A stretch of DNA of 64,000 nucleotides from assembly GCF_003160695.1 (NCBI RefSeq), contig NZ_QGDD01000002.1, positions 310,001 to 374,000 of the forward strand. The letters run 5' to 3'. The first letter of the stretch is position 1, and the number at the start of each line of letters is the position of its first letter. Below are positions 27,078 to 34,970 of this stretch, one piece after another. The notes beneath the pieces were generated by a model. That model was not told the DNA's origin, made no database searches, and saw nothing but the letters and a program-made list of their open reading frames with translations. The position numbers were made by a program, and so were the translations under genes. Source of the stretch: Nocardioides silvaticus. GTDB lineage: Bacteria > Actinomycetota > Actinomycetes > Propionibacteriales > Nocardioidaceae.

Positions 27078-27488
27078 ATGAGACGAACCACCCTGCTCGC
27101 GGCGTTCCTGGCGCCTGCCCTGCTCCTGCTCGGGTGCGGCGAGGACAGCGAGGACAGCAAGGACAGCGACGACAGTCGGACCGAAGCGTCGGCAGCGGAG
27201 GAGATCTGCGACGCCGAGGCCGACCGCTTCGCGTCCATCGACGCGACCGACGACGATGACGAGACCATCGCTGCGGCCTACCGGGAGCTGGGTGAGAGGT
27301 GGGCGGCGGTCGAGCCGCCGTCCGACCTGGAGGCAGATGCCCAGGCCGGGTTCGCAACGCTGATCGACTACTACAGCGACATGACGGCCGAGGACTACGC
27401 GGGGTTCGCCACCTACGCCGCGGTCTTCGAGGGCGAGGAGCTGGCCGAGGTCGAGGCGTTCCAGGAGTACTTGAGCGCGACCTGCTGA
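27078..27488 (+). CDS. Small acidic lipoprotein, unknown function
   Basis: 136 aa. Signal peptide MRRTTLLAAFLAPALLLLGC gives a lipobox with Cys20, then an Asp/Ser-rich linker (EDSEDSKDSDDS) and a helical domain with two further Cys (EEICDAEADRF and the C-terminal SATC) that could pair. ATG 27078 is chosen because it begins the signal peptide. No family assigned. Confidence 0.75.
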   Translation: MRRTTLLAAFLAPALLLLGCGEDSEDSKDSDDSRTEASAAEEICDAEADRFASIDATDDDDETIAAAYRELGERWAAVEPPSDLEADAQAGFATLIDYYSDMTAEDYAGFATYAAVFEGEELAEVEAFQEYLSATC

Positions 27489-27526
27489 CGTGAACGGTGT
27501 CGCACCGGAGCCTGAATGCGTTGGCG

Positions 27527-27967
27527 CTAGCCGAACTCGTCGGCGAGCGTGCCGAGCTCGGGCCGGTCGCCGGTGCCGTCGACGCACAACCATCGCGTCT
27601 CGTCGCCGTGCTGGTTGCGTCCCTTGACGCAGTAGAGCTCGCCGCGCTGCTCGACGACGACCTCGACCCCGGGAAGGGGCGTGAACGATTCCTCCCCGAC
27701 GGCGACGGGATCTGACGCAGCGTCGACCGAGAGCTCCACGCCTGCGCGCCCGCTCTCGAGCAGGTCGTACTGCAGACCGGCCATCAGGATCACGTCGTGG
27801 TACATCGCGCGACTTCGGTCCTCGCGCCGGTCGAGCGCGACGATCCCGACGACCAGGCCCGCCAGGACGGCGCCGCCGACGACGGCGCTCAGCGTTCTCA
27901 CCCAGAGCGAGGACGCCCTCCGACCCGCTGCTCGATCCTGCACGATGCTCCCTAGGCGCTTGGTCAT
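27527..27967 (-). CDS. Single-pass membrane protein, unknown function
   Basis: 146 aa from ATG 27967. A cytoplasmic N-terminus (TKRLGSIVQDRAAGRRASS) leads into one membrane helix (TLSAVVGGAVLAGLVVGIVAL) and an outside domain with two Cys (GELYCVKGRNQHGDETRWLC). RBS-like GGGA lies upstream. The frame remains open further upstream, to 28084, so a longer start is possible. No homologue recognised. Confidence 0.6.
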   Translation of the reverse strand: MTKRLGSIVQDRAAGRRASSLWVRTLSAVVGGAVLAGLVVGIVALDRREDRSRAMYHDVILMAGLQYDLLESGRAGVELSVDAASDPVAVGEESFTPLPGVEVVVEQRGELYCVKGRNQHGDETRWLCVDGTGDRPELGTLADEFG

Positions 27968-28150
27968 GCCCAAGATCCCACACTCCCACGCAGCCAGGGG
28001 GGCGTCGTAACTCCACGCGACCGAAGGTGATGCGGGACCAGGGGTCGAGGGCTCGGGCGTCGCGTCGACGACGATGCGCGCCAAGTTGCTGCGCCGGCCC
28101 GTCCGGCTAGACCGTGTGGTGGTCCAGGCCCAACGCCCGTGCCAGGCGCC

Positions 28151-28777
28151 TCAGCGCAGGATGAGGCGGACCGCGGTCTCCATGTGGGAGGCCGTCTCCG
28201 GCGCGGTCGAGCGGCCGGTCACCCAGGCCATCAATGCGGAGAGCCAGACGTCACCGATCACCCGGGCGAGGGTGATGTCCTCCTCGGTGATCTGGTCCTT
28301 GTCGACAACGCCGCCGTGCATCGCGTGGGTGACGATCGAGGTCATCGACATGCCGACCGCGTGGATCTCGTTGGCCACGCTCGCGTCGGCGAACATGAAG
28401 GCCCGGGTCAGCGCCTCGGTCAGCTTCGGGTCGCCCTGCATGCCGCGGGTCAACCGCTTGAGCACGTAGAGGACGCGGTCGGCCGGCGTGTCGCCGGGGA
28501 TCTCGCGGAGCTGGAGGCGCTCCTGGGCGTCCTCGAACTGCCGGTCGAGCGCGGAGACCAGAAGGTGGATCTTCGAGGGGAAGTAGCGGTAGAGCGTGCC
28601 GAGGGCGACGTCGGCCTGCTCGGCCACCGCGCGCATCTGGACGGCGTCGAAGCCGCCCTGCTTGGCCAGGTCGTAGGTCGCGTCGAGGATCCGCTTGCGC
28701 CGGTCGCGCTGGGCAGCGCTGCCGGCGTTGCCTGCGGTGTCCGAACGCTCGTCGGTCACTGAGTTGGCGGTGGTCAC
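28151..28777 (-). CDS. kstR: TetR-family repressor KstR of sterol catabolism
   Basis: 208 aa. The core AAQRDRRKRILDAT, the helix-turn-helix DAVQMRAVAEQADVALGTLY and RYFPSKIHLLVSAL match M. tuberculosis KstR (Rv3574) closely, as do TEALTRAFMFADAS and ARVIGDVWLSALMAW in the ligand domain. KstR represses sterol uptake and side-chain/ring genes and is released by 3-oxo-steroid CoA thioesters. A KstR-type box lies between it and the divergent glycosyltransferase, consistent with autoregulation. ATG 28777 leaves a Ser/Thr-rich N-terminal tail of about 20 residues. Confidence 0.93.
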   Translation of the reverse strand: MTTANSVTDERSDTAGNAGSAAQRDRRKRILDATYDLAKQGGFDAVQMRAVAEQADVALGTLYRYFPSKIHLLVSALDRQFEDAQERLQLREIPGDTPADRVLYVLKRLTRGMQGDPKLTEALTRAFMFADASVANEIHAVGMSMTSIVTHAMHGGVVDKDQITEEDITLARVIGDVWLSALMAWVTGRSTAPETASHMETAVRLILR

Positions 28778-28927
28778 GACGGTCTCCCTGCGACGTCGGC
28801 GCGCCCGGTGTGTGCCTCACGTCACTGGAATGGCGCACCCGAGCCGGAATGTTCAGATCTGTGCGCCCGTCCGCGATGCTTCCCGGGTGGACGCTCGAAG
28901 ATAGGCTACTGGTACGTAGCCCATAAT

Positions 28928-28941
28928 AGGAACACGTTCTA
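28928..28941. promoter_or_regulatory. KstR-type operator in the kstR / glycosyltransferase divergent region
   Basis: AGGAACACGTTCTA, one base short of the consensus. It lies about 150 bp from kstR and 60 bp from the glycosyltransferase start; TATTAT (minus) and TACGTT (plus) hexamers abut its two ends. Confidence 0.75.
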
Positions 28942-29000
28942 CGTTTGGGTCGGCCCCGCTCCACCGAGCTGCTGTGCCGGATCGAGGAAGAGGAGTCGGC

Positions 29001-30287
29001 ATGCGGATCGCGATGCTGTCGTACCGCAGCAAGCCCCACGTGGGCGGGCAGGGCATCTACATCCGGCGGCTGAGCCGGGAGCTGGTCGCGCTCGGGCACA
29101 CCGTCGAGGTCTTCTCCGGTCAGCCCTATCCCGAGCTCGACGAGGGCGTCGTCCTCACCAAGGTCCCGAGCCTCGACCTCTACCGACCCGGCGACGAGTT
29201 CCGCAACCCGCACCCGCGCGAGTTCCGCGACCGGATCGACGTCGAGGAGTGGGTCCGGATGCGCAGCGGGGCCTTCCCGGAGCCGATCACCTTCGCCAAG
29301 CGCGTGGTGAAGCTGCTGCGCGCCCGCCGCGACGAGTTCGACATCGTCTTCGACAACCAGACGCTCGCCACGCCGATCCTCGAGGTCGAGAAGTTCGGCT
29401 TGCCGCTGGCATCCACCATCCACCACCCGATCACGATGGACCGCGCGATCGAGCTCGAGGTCGCGCCCTGGGTACGACGCAAGGCCGGCTCCAAGTGGCG
29501 GGTGGAGTTCCCCAAGATCGGGGTCTGGCGCTGGTACTCCTTCCTCAACGAGCAGAAGCGCACCGCACCCCGCCTGCGACAGGTCCTGGTGCCGTCGGAG
29601 TCCTCGAAGCGCGACGTCGCGCGCGAGTTCGACGTCGACCCCGCGCGCATCGAGACCATCCTGCTCGGCGTCGACGACCGGTTCCGCGCCCCCACCGAGC
29701 CCCGGATCCCGGGCCGGATCCTCGCGATGGCGAGCGCCGACGCGCCGCTCAAGGGCATCCACATCCTGCTCGAGGCGTTCGCGAAGCTGCGCACCGAGCG
29801 CGACGTCGAGCTGGTCCTGGTGACCAAGCCCAAGGAGGGCGGCGTCACCGAGAAGCTCATCGACAAGCTCGGCATCGCCGACAGCGTGAGCTTCGCCAAC
29901 GGCCTGACCGACGACGAGCTGGTCGCGTTGATGGGCTCCGCCGAGCTCGCCTGCGTCCCCTCCCTCTACGAGGGCTTCTCGCTGCCGACGGCCGAGCTGA
30001 TGGCGTGCGAGACCCCGCTCGTCGTCTCGCGCGCGGGCGCGATCCCCGAGGTCGTCGGGCCGGACGGCCTGTGCGCGGACGTCGTCGAGCCCGGCGACGT
30101 GGGTGCGCTGACCGCAGCGGTCGCCGCCCTGCTCGACGACCCGGAGCGCCGGGCACGGATGGGCGCCGCCGGTCGCCAGCGGGTCAAGGACCTCTTCAGC
30201 TGGAGCGCCGTGGCGGTGAAGACCGCCGAGGTGCTCGAGGACGTGATCGCGCAGTACCAGGAGGAGCAAGCAGATGCTGACCGTTGA
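29001..30287 (+). CDS. Glycosyltransferase family 4
   Basis: 428 aa GT-B glycosyltransferase. N-terminal SYRSKPHVGGQGIYIRRLSRELVALGH is the acceptor-domain glycine loop. The donor domain has LAMASADAPLKGIHILLEAF and the E-x7-E signature in YEGFSLPTAELMACE. Donor and acceptor are unknown. ATG 29001 is chosen for RBS GAGGAAGAGGAG. Last 14 bases overlap the methyltransferase gene, so it heads an operon with it. Confidence 0.88.
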   Translation: MRIAMLSYRSKPHVGGQGIYIRRLSRELVALGHTVEVFSGQPYPELDEGVVLTKVPSLDLYRPGDEFRNPHPREFRDRIDVEEWVRMRSGAFPEPITFAKRVVKLLRARRDEFDIVFDNQTLATPILEVEKFGLPLASTIHHPITMDRAIELEVAPWVRRKAGSKWRVEFPKIGVWRWYSFLNEQKRTAPRLRQVLVPSESSKRDVAREFDVDPARIETILLGVDDRFRAPTEPRIPGRILAMASADAPLKGIHILLEAFAKLRTERDVELVLVTKPKEGGVTEKLIDKLGIADSVSFANGLTDDELVALMGSAELACVPSLYEGFSLPTAELMACETPLVVSRAGAIPEVVGPDGLCADVVEPGDVGALTAAVAALLDDPERRARMGAAGRQRVKDLFSWSAVAVKTAEVLEDVIAQYQEEQADADR

Positions 30288-31047
30288 CTTCGACCGGCTC
30301 GGCCTCGGGCCGGGTGACCGCGTCCTCGACATGGGCGCCGGTGCCGGCCGCCACAGCTTCGAGATGTACCGCCGCGGCGCGGACGTCGTCGCGTTCGACA
30401 TGGACGCCGAGGAGCTCGAGAACGTCCGCAACCTCTTCGTCGCCATGAAGGAGGCCGGCGAGGTGCCCGAGGGCGCCGAGGCGGACGTCAAGCAGGGCGA
30501 CGCGCTGGCGCTGCCGTTCGCCGACGGCGAGTTCGACCGGATCGTCGCGGCCGAGGTCCTCGAGCACATCTGGGAGGACGTCACCGCGATCAAGGAGCTG
30601 GTGCGCGTGTTGCGCCCCGGCGGCACGCTGGCGATCTCGGTGCCGCGCTGGCTGCCGGAGGTCGTCAACTGGAAGCTGTCTGACGACTACCACAACGCCG
30701 AGGGCGGCCACATCCGCATCTACACCGACCACGAGCTGGTCGACAAGGTCACCAAGGCCGGCCGTCCCAACGACGGCACGCCGGGCGAGGCGATGATCTT
30801 CGAGGGCAAGGACTACGCGCACGGCCTGCACTCGCCGTACTGGTGGATCAAGTGCGCGGTCGGCGTCGAGAACGACGACCACCCGCTCGCGAAGGCGTAC
30901 CACAAGCTGCTCGTGTGGGAGATCATGAAGCAGCCGAAGGCTCTCCAGCTGGCCGCCAAGGTGCTCGACCCGGTGATCGGGAAGAGCATGGTGCTCTACT
31001 TCCGCAAGCCCGACGCCGACAGCCAGGAGGGCGCGGCGCGTGCCTGA
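30274..31047 (+). CDS. Class I SAM-dependent methyltransferase
   Basis: 257 aa. RVLDMGAGAGRHSFEM is motif I, VVAFDMDAEEL motif II, GDALALPFADGEFDRIVAAEVLEHI motifs III-IV and LVRVLRPGGTLAISVPRW motif V/VI. The C-terminal half (HIRIYTDHELVDKVTKAG) matches lipid or small-molecule methyltransferases. Substrate unknown. Translationally coupled to the glycosyltransferase. Confidence 0.88.
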   Translation: MLTVDFDRLGLGPGDRVLDMGAGAGRHSFEMYRRGADVVAFDMDAEELENVRNLFVAMKEAGEVPEGAEADVKQGDALALPFADGEFDRIVAAEVLEHIWEDVTAIKELVRVLRPGGTLAISVPRWLPEVVNWKLSDDYHNAEGGHIRIYTDHELVDKVTKAGRPNDGTPGEAMIFEGKDYAHGLHSPYWWIKCAVGVENDDHPLAKAYHKLLVWEIMKQPKALQLAAKVLDPVIGKSMVLYFRKPDADSQEGAARA

Positions 31048-32200
31048 GGTCTCCGAGGTACCCCTCGCGCGCCTGCCGTACGTCGACGGCGTGCTGAGCG
31101 CCGTCGACATCGCGGAGACGGCGGCGTCGATCGCGGCCATGCAGGAGCCGTGGGGCGCGATCCCGTGGACGCCGGGCGAGCACGTCGACATCTGGAACCA
31201 CGTCGAGGGCGCGATGGCGATGCTCGTCGGTGGCCAGGTGGCCGCCGCGGAGCGCGCCTACGCGTGGATCCCGACGATGCAGCGTGCGGACGGCTCGTTC
31301 CCCATGAAGATCGTCGACGGCCAGCCCGACGACGAGCGCGGCGAGGTCAACATGTCGGCGTACTTCGCCGTCGGTCTCTGGCACCACTGGCTGGTCCGCC
31401 GCGACATCCGGTTCGTCGAGCGCTACTGGCCCACGGTCCGCGCGGCCCTCGACTGGGTGGTGTCGCTGCAGGAGCCGTTCGGCGGCATCCGCTGGACCCC
31501 GGTCGACGACTTCTGCCTGCTCACCGGCAGCTCGTCGATCTACCACTCGCTGCGGGCCGGCGTCGCGCTCGCCGACCTGATGGACGACCCGCAGCCGGAG
31601 TGGGAGCTCGCGGGCGGTCGCCTCGGCCACGCGGTGCGCGTGCACCGCGACCTGTTCGCCGACAAGAGCACGTTCTCGATGGACTGGTACTACCCGGTCC
31701 TCGGCGGCGCGGTGCGCGGTCGGGACGCGTTCGAGCTCATCGAGTCCCGCTGGGACGACTTCGTCGTGCCCGGGCTCGGCATCCGCTGCGTCGACACCAA
31801 CCCGTGGGTCACCGGTGCGGAGACCTGCGAGCTGGCGATGGCCCTCGACGGGCTCGGCGACCACCGTCGCGCGCTCACCCTCTTCACCGAGATGCAGCAC
31901 CTGCGCGGTGAGCGCGGGGAGTACTGGACTGGTTGGGTGTACGGCGACAACGCTGCCGAGGTCGCGGTCACCAACGAGGCCGGCGAGGTCGAGCCGCGCA
32001 ACGTGCACTGGCCCGACGAGCGCACGACCTACACGGCCGCCGCGGTGATCCTGGCCGCGGACGCGCTGGGGGAGACCTTCGGCCACAGCAGCCCCGGCTC
32101 CGGCATCATGCGCGGCACGTCGCTGGCGCCGCACTTCGAGGAGATCGCCCTCGAGTGCGAGTGCACGTCAACCTCCGAGCGCGTCGCCCGCCGTACCTGA
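31040..32200 (+). CDS. (alpha/alpha)6-barrel, prenyltransferase/terpenoid-cyclase-like protein
   Basis: 386 aa. Repeated helical-hairpin segments rich in Trp and Gly (QRADGSFPMKIVDGQ, NMSAYFAVGLWHHWLVR, PFGGIRWTPVDDFCLLTGSS, TNPWVTGAETCELAMALDGLG) suggest a six-hairpin toroid as in glycoside hydrolases or prenyltransferase folds. No catalytic DxDD motif is seen, so cyclase activity is unlikely. GTG 31040 overlaps the methyltransferase gene. The 3' end overlaps the convergent gene by 33 bp. Confidence 0.7.
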   Translation: MPEVSEVPLARLPYVDGVLSAVDIAETAASIAAMQEPWGAIPWTPGEHVDIWNHVEGAMAMLVGGQVAAAERAYAWIPTMQRADGSFPMKIVDGQPDDERGEVNMSAYFAVGLWHHWLVRRDIRFVERYWPTVRAALDWVVSLQEPFGGIRWTPVDDFCLLTGSSSIYHSLRAGVALADLMDDPQPEWELAGGRLGHAVRVHRDLFADKSTFSMDWYYPVLGGAVRGRDAFELIESRWDDFVVPGLGIRCVDTNPWVTGAETCELAMALDGLGDHRRALTLFTEMQHLRGERGEYWTGWVYGDNAAEVAVTNEAGEVEPRNVHWPDERTTYTAAAVILAADALGETFGHSSPGSGIMRGTSLAPHFEEIALECECTSTSERVARRT

Positions 32201-32830
32201 CGTCCGCCGGAGGACGCGCATCGAGCCGACGGCGTCGACCTCCGCGAACGCGCCGCTGGCGAGGGCCGGCAGGTAGATCTGCTCGTACGGCGGCCGCCCG
32301 CCGTCCGCGGGGTCCTCGAACACGTCGTGGATGGCGAACAGCCCGTCCGGCATCACCCAGTGCGCCCAGGACTCGAAGTCGTCGCGGGCCGGCTGCTCGC
32401 CGTGCCCGCCGTCGATGAACAGCAAGGACAGCGGCGCGCGCCAGTGCGCGGCGACGGTCGTCGACCGGCCGACGACGGCGACGACCTCGTCCTCGAGGCC
32501 GGCCCGCGCGATCGTGCGCCGGAAGGTCGGCAGCGTATCCATCACCCCGAGCTCGCGGTCGACCACGGTCGGGTCGTGGTGCTCCCAACCCGCCTGGTTC
32601 TCCTCCGAGCCGCGGTGGTGGTCGACGGTGAACACCGTGCCGCCCACCTCGCGCGCGGCCGCACCGAGGTAGACCGCCGACTTGCCGCAGTAGGTGCCGA
32701 CCTCGAGCGCCGGCCCGTGCGGCAGTCGCTCGCGCGCGACCCGGTGGAGGAGCGCGCCCTCCTCGGGCGGCATGAACCCCTTGGCCGCGAGCGCGTGCTC
32801 GAGCAGGTCCGGCGGCATCGTGTCGGTCAT
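32168..32830 (-). CDS. Class I SAM-dependent methyltransferase (MT24-like)
   Basis: 220 aa. HGPALEVGTYCGKSAVYLGAAA is motif I, GTVFTVDHHRGSEENQAGW follows, and LSLLFIDGGHGEQPARDDFESW is typical of the methyltransferase-24 group. Its ATG lies 6 nt after a TAGAGT hexamer, so leaderless. The nearby KstR box (32850) may regulate it divergently from the fadE34-like gene. Confidence 0.85.
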   Translation of the reverse strand: MTDTMPPDLLEHALAAKGFMPPEEGALLHRVARERLPHGPALEVGTYCGKSAVYLGAAAREVGGTVFTVDHHRGSEENQAGWEHHDPTVVDRELGVMDTLPTFRRTIARAGLEDEVVAVVGRSTTVAAHWRAPLSLLFIDGGHGEQPARDDFESWAHWVMPDGLFAIHDVFEDPADGGRPPYEQIYLPALASGAFAEVDAVGSMRVLRRTSGTAGDALGG

Positions 32831-32849
32831 GGGTCGACTCTAGTAGTCT

Positions 32850-32863
32850 TAGAACAAGTTCTA
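32850..32863. promoter_or_regulatory. KstR-type operator upstream of the FadE34-type gene
   Basis: TAGAACAAGTTCTA is a perfect palindromic fit to the KstR consensus. TAGTTT (32862-32867) on its right is a probable -10 for the plus gene; the minus methyltransferase promoter abuts the left side. Confidence 0.85.
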
Positions 32864-32881
32864 GTTTTCGACAGGGGTGCC

Positions 32882-34864
32882 ATGTCCATCGGGATCACCG
32901 ACGAGCATGACGAGCTCGCGACCAGCCTGCGCAAGTGGGCCGCCAGCCTCGGCGCGCTCGAGGCCGTTCGGGCCGCCGAGGGGCGCCTTGAGGAGACCTT
33001 CGACGACGTGTGGGGCGCCGTCGAGGAGATGGGCGTGACGGCGATCGCGGTCCCCGAGTCCGCCGGCGGCGGGGGCGGCACGGTCCTCGACCAGGCGGTC
33101 GCGCTCGAGGCCTGCGCCTACGAGCTGGTGCCGGGCGGGCTGCTCGGCGCGGCCGTCGGTGCGACGGTGACCGGGAAGCCGGGTCGGCACGGCGTGCAGG
33201 TGCGGCCGGGCGGGATCGTGTGGGACGGCGGCACGGCCGGCACCGCGCCGCCGCTGGACGGCATCGACCTCAGCGCCCGGCACGGTGCGGCCACCGACGG
33301 AGGCGAGATCGACGAGCGGCTGCGTCGTACCGCCGTGACGTTCGCGGCCGCGGAGGCCTCCGGCGTCGCGCGCTGGTGCCTCGACACCGCGGTGGCCTAC
33401 GCCAAGGTGCGCGAGCAGTTCGGCAAGCCGATCGGGTCCTTCCAGGCGATCAAGCACCTCTGCTCGGAGATGCTCGAGACCGCGGAGGCGGTGACCGCGG
33501 CGGCGTGGGACGCGGCGTGCGCCGCTGACGGTGCCGAGGAGCAATGGTCCTTCGCCGTCGACGTCGCCCAGGCGATCTGCTTCGACGGCGCCGTCGAGGT
33601 CGCGAAGTCCTGCGTCCAGGTGCTCGGCGGCATCGGCTTCACCTACGAGCACGACGCCCATCTCTACCTGCGGCGCGCGGTGTCGCTGCGCGCGCTCGTG
33701 GGTCCGGCCGACGAGGCGGCGACCCGGCTGACAGCCGCCGCCGTCGAGGGCGTACGACGACGCGTGGACCTGGACCTCGGCGGTCTCGACGAGGAGGTCC
33801 GCCCGGAGGCGCGGGCGACCGCCGAGCGGATCGCCGCCCTTCCGGAGGCCGACCGGCGCGCCGCGCTGGTCGAGACCGGCTACCTGACGCCGCACTGGCC
33901 CGAGCCGTACGGCCTGGCCGCCGACCCGGTGACCCAGGTCGTGATCGACCAGGAGCTCGGCCGGGCCGGGGTCACCCGACCGGACCTCGTGATCGCCGGT
34001 TGGGCGGTGCCGACGATCCTGCAGCACGGCACCGACGAGCAGCGCGAGCGCTTCGTCCGGCCCTCGCTGCTCGGTGAGCTGGTCTGGTGCCAGCTGTTCT
34101 CCGAGCCCGGCTCCGGCTCCGACCTCGCGTCGTTGCGGACGAAGGCGACGCGGGTCGACAACGGCTGGAAGCTGACCGGCCAGAAGGTGTGGACGTCGGT
34201 CGCCGAGCGGGCCGACTGGGGCATCTGCCTGGCCCGCACCGACCAGGACGCCCCGCAGCACAAGGGCATCACCTACTTCCTCGTCGACATGAAGTCGCCC
34301 GGCATCGAGGTGCGCCCGCTGCGTGAGATCACGGGTGAGGCGCTCTTCAACGAGGTCTTCCTCGACGAGGTGTTCGTCCCCGACGAGTGCGTCGTCGCCG
34401 AGCCCGGCGACGGCTGGCGGCTGGCCCGCACGACGCTCGCCAACGAGCGGGTGGCGATGGCCAGCGCCCGGCTCGGCAAGAGCGTCGAGCGCGCCGTCAC
34501 CCTGGCGGCGGCCGGGGTCGGTCCGGTCGACCAGGCCAGGATCGGCCACGCCGTTGCACTGGCGACCGTCTGCGGTCTGCTCGGCGTCCGCACGACGCTC
34601 CGTGCGATCGGCGGCCACGGTCCCGGCGCGGAGTCGAGCGTCGCCAAGCTGCTCGGCGTCCGCAGCCGTCAGTCGTCCTCGGAGCTGGTCGTCGAGCTCC
34701 AGGGCGACGCGCTGGCGGCGATCGGCACGATCGAGCGCGACGCCGACGGGGTCGCTGCCGACGTCTGGGAGATGCTCAACACCCGCTGCCTGTCGATCGC
34801 GGGCGGCACCACCCAGATCCTCCGCAACGTGGTCGGCGAGCGGATCCTCGGCCTGCCGCGTTAG
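32882..34864 (+). CDS. fadE34: Fused two-domain acyl-CoA dehydrogenase, FadE34/ChsE3-like
   Basis: 660 aa made of two acyl-CoA dehydrogenase units. Unit 1 (about 1-290) has REQFGKPIGSFQAIKHLCSEM and VQVLGGIGFTYEHDAHLYLRR. Unit 2 (about 300-660) has GYLTPHWPEPYGLAADP, QLFSEPGSGSDLASLRTKA and LSIAGGTTQILRNVVGERILGLP. FadE34 (Rv3573c) is likewise fused, lies beside kstR, and oxidises the C24 (5-carbon side-chain) steroid CoA. Here the middle beta-domain of unit 1 looks shortened, explaining 660 versus about 711 aa. ATG 32882 follows the KstR-controlled promoter. Confidence 0.88.
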   Translation: MSIGITDEHDELATSLRKWAASLGALEAVRAAEGRLEETFDDVWGAVEEMGVTAIAVPESAGGGGGTVLDQAVALEACAYELVPGGLLGAAVGATVTGKPGRHGVQVRPGGIVWDGGTAGTAPPLDGIDLSARHGAATDGGEIDERLRRTAVTFAAAEASGVARWCLDTAVAYAKVREQFGKPIGSFQAIKHLCSEMLETAEAVTAAAWDAACAADGAEEQWSFAVDVAQAICFDGAVEVAKSCVQVLGGIGFTYEHDAHLYLRRAVSLRALVGPADEAATRLTAAAVEGVRRRVDLDLGGLDEEVRPEARATAERIAALPEADRRAALVETGYLTPHWPEPYGLAADPVTQVVIDQELGRAGVTRPDLVIAGWAVPTILQHGTDEQRERFVRPSLLGELVWCQLFSEPGSGSDLASLRTKATRVDNGWKLTGQKVWTSVAERADWGICLARTDQDAPQHKGITYFLVDMKSPGIEVRPLREITGEALFNEVFLDEVFVPDECVVAEPGDGWRLARTTLANERVAMASARLGKSVERAVTLAAAGVGPVDQARIGHAVALATVCGLLGVRTTLRAIGGHGPGAESSVAKLLGVRSRQSSSELVVELQGDALAAIGTIERDADGVAADVWEMLNTRCLSIAGGTTQILRNVVGERILGLPR

Positions 34865-34970
34865 TTTGCGCCGGGTCGGCGGGTCTCAGGCGTGAGTTTG
34901 CGCCGGGTCGGCGGGTCTCAGGCGTGAGTTTGCGCCGGGTCGGCGAGTCTCAGGCGTGAGTTTGCGCCGG
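34863..34970. repeat. Tandem 32-bp direct repeat, 3.4 copies
   Basis: Unit AGTTTGCGCCGGGTCGGCGG continuing GTCTCAGGCGTG, copies at 34863-34894, 34895-34926 and 34927-34958 plus 12 bases of a fourth. The first two are identical and the third differs by one base (GAGTCTC). It separates two convergent genes; the esterase stop codon and its last residues (QTHA) lie in the repeat. Confidence 0.9.

Noticed and set aside
28251..30668. An 805-codon minus-strand frame opposite the glycosyltransferase and kstR
   Set aside because: It has low-complexity composition and lies antisense to well-supported genes.
34863..34970. The tandem 32-bp repeat as a CRISPR
   Set aside because: Units are directly adjacent without spacers.
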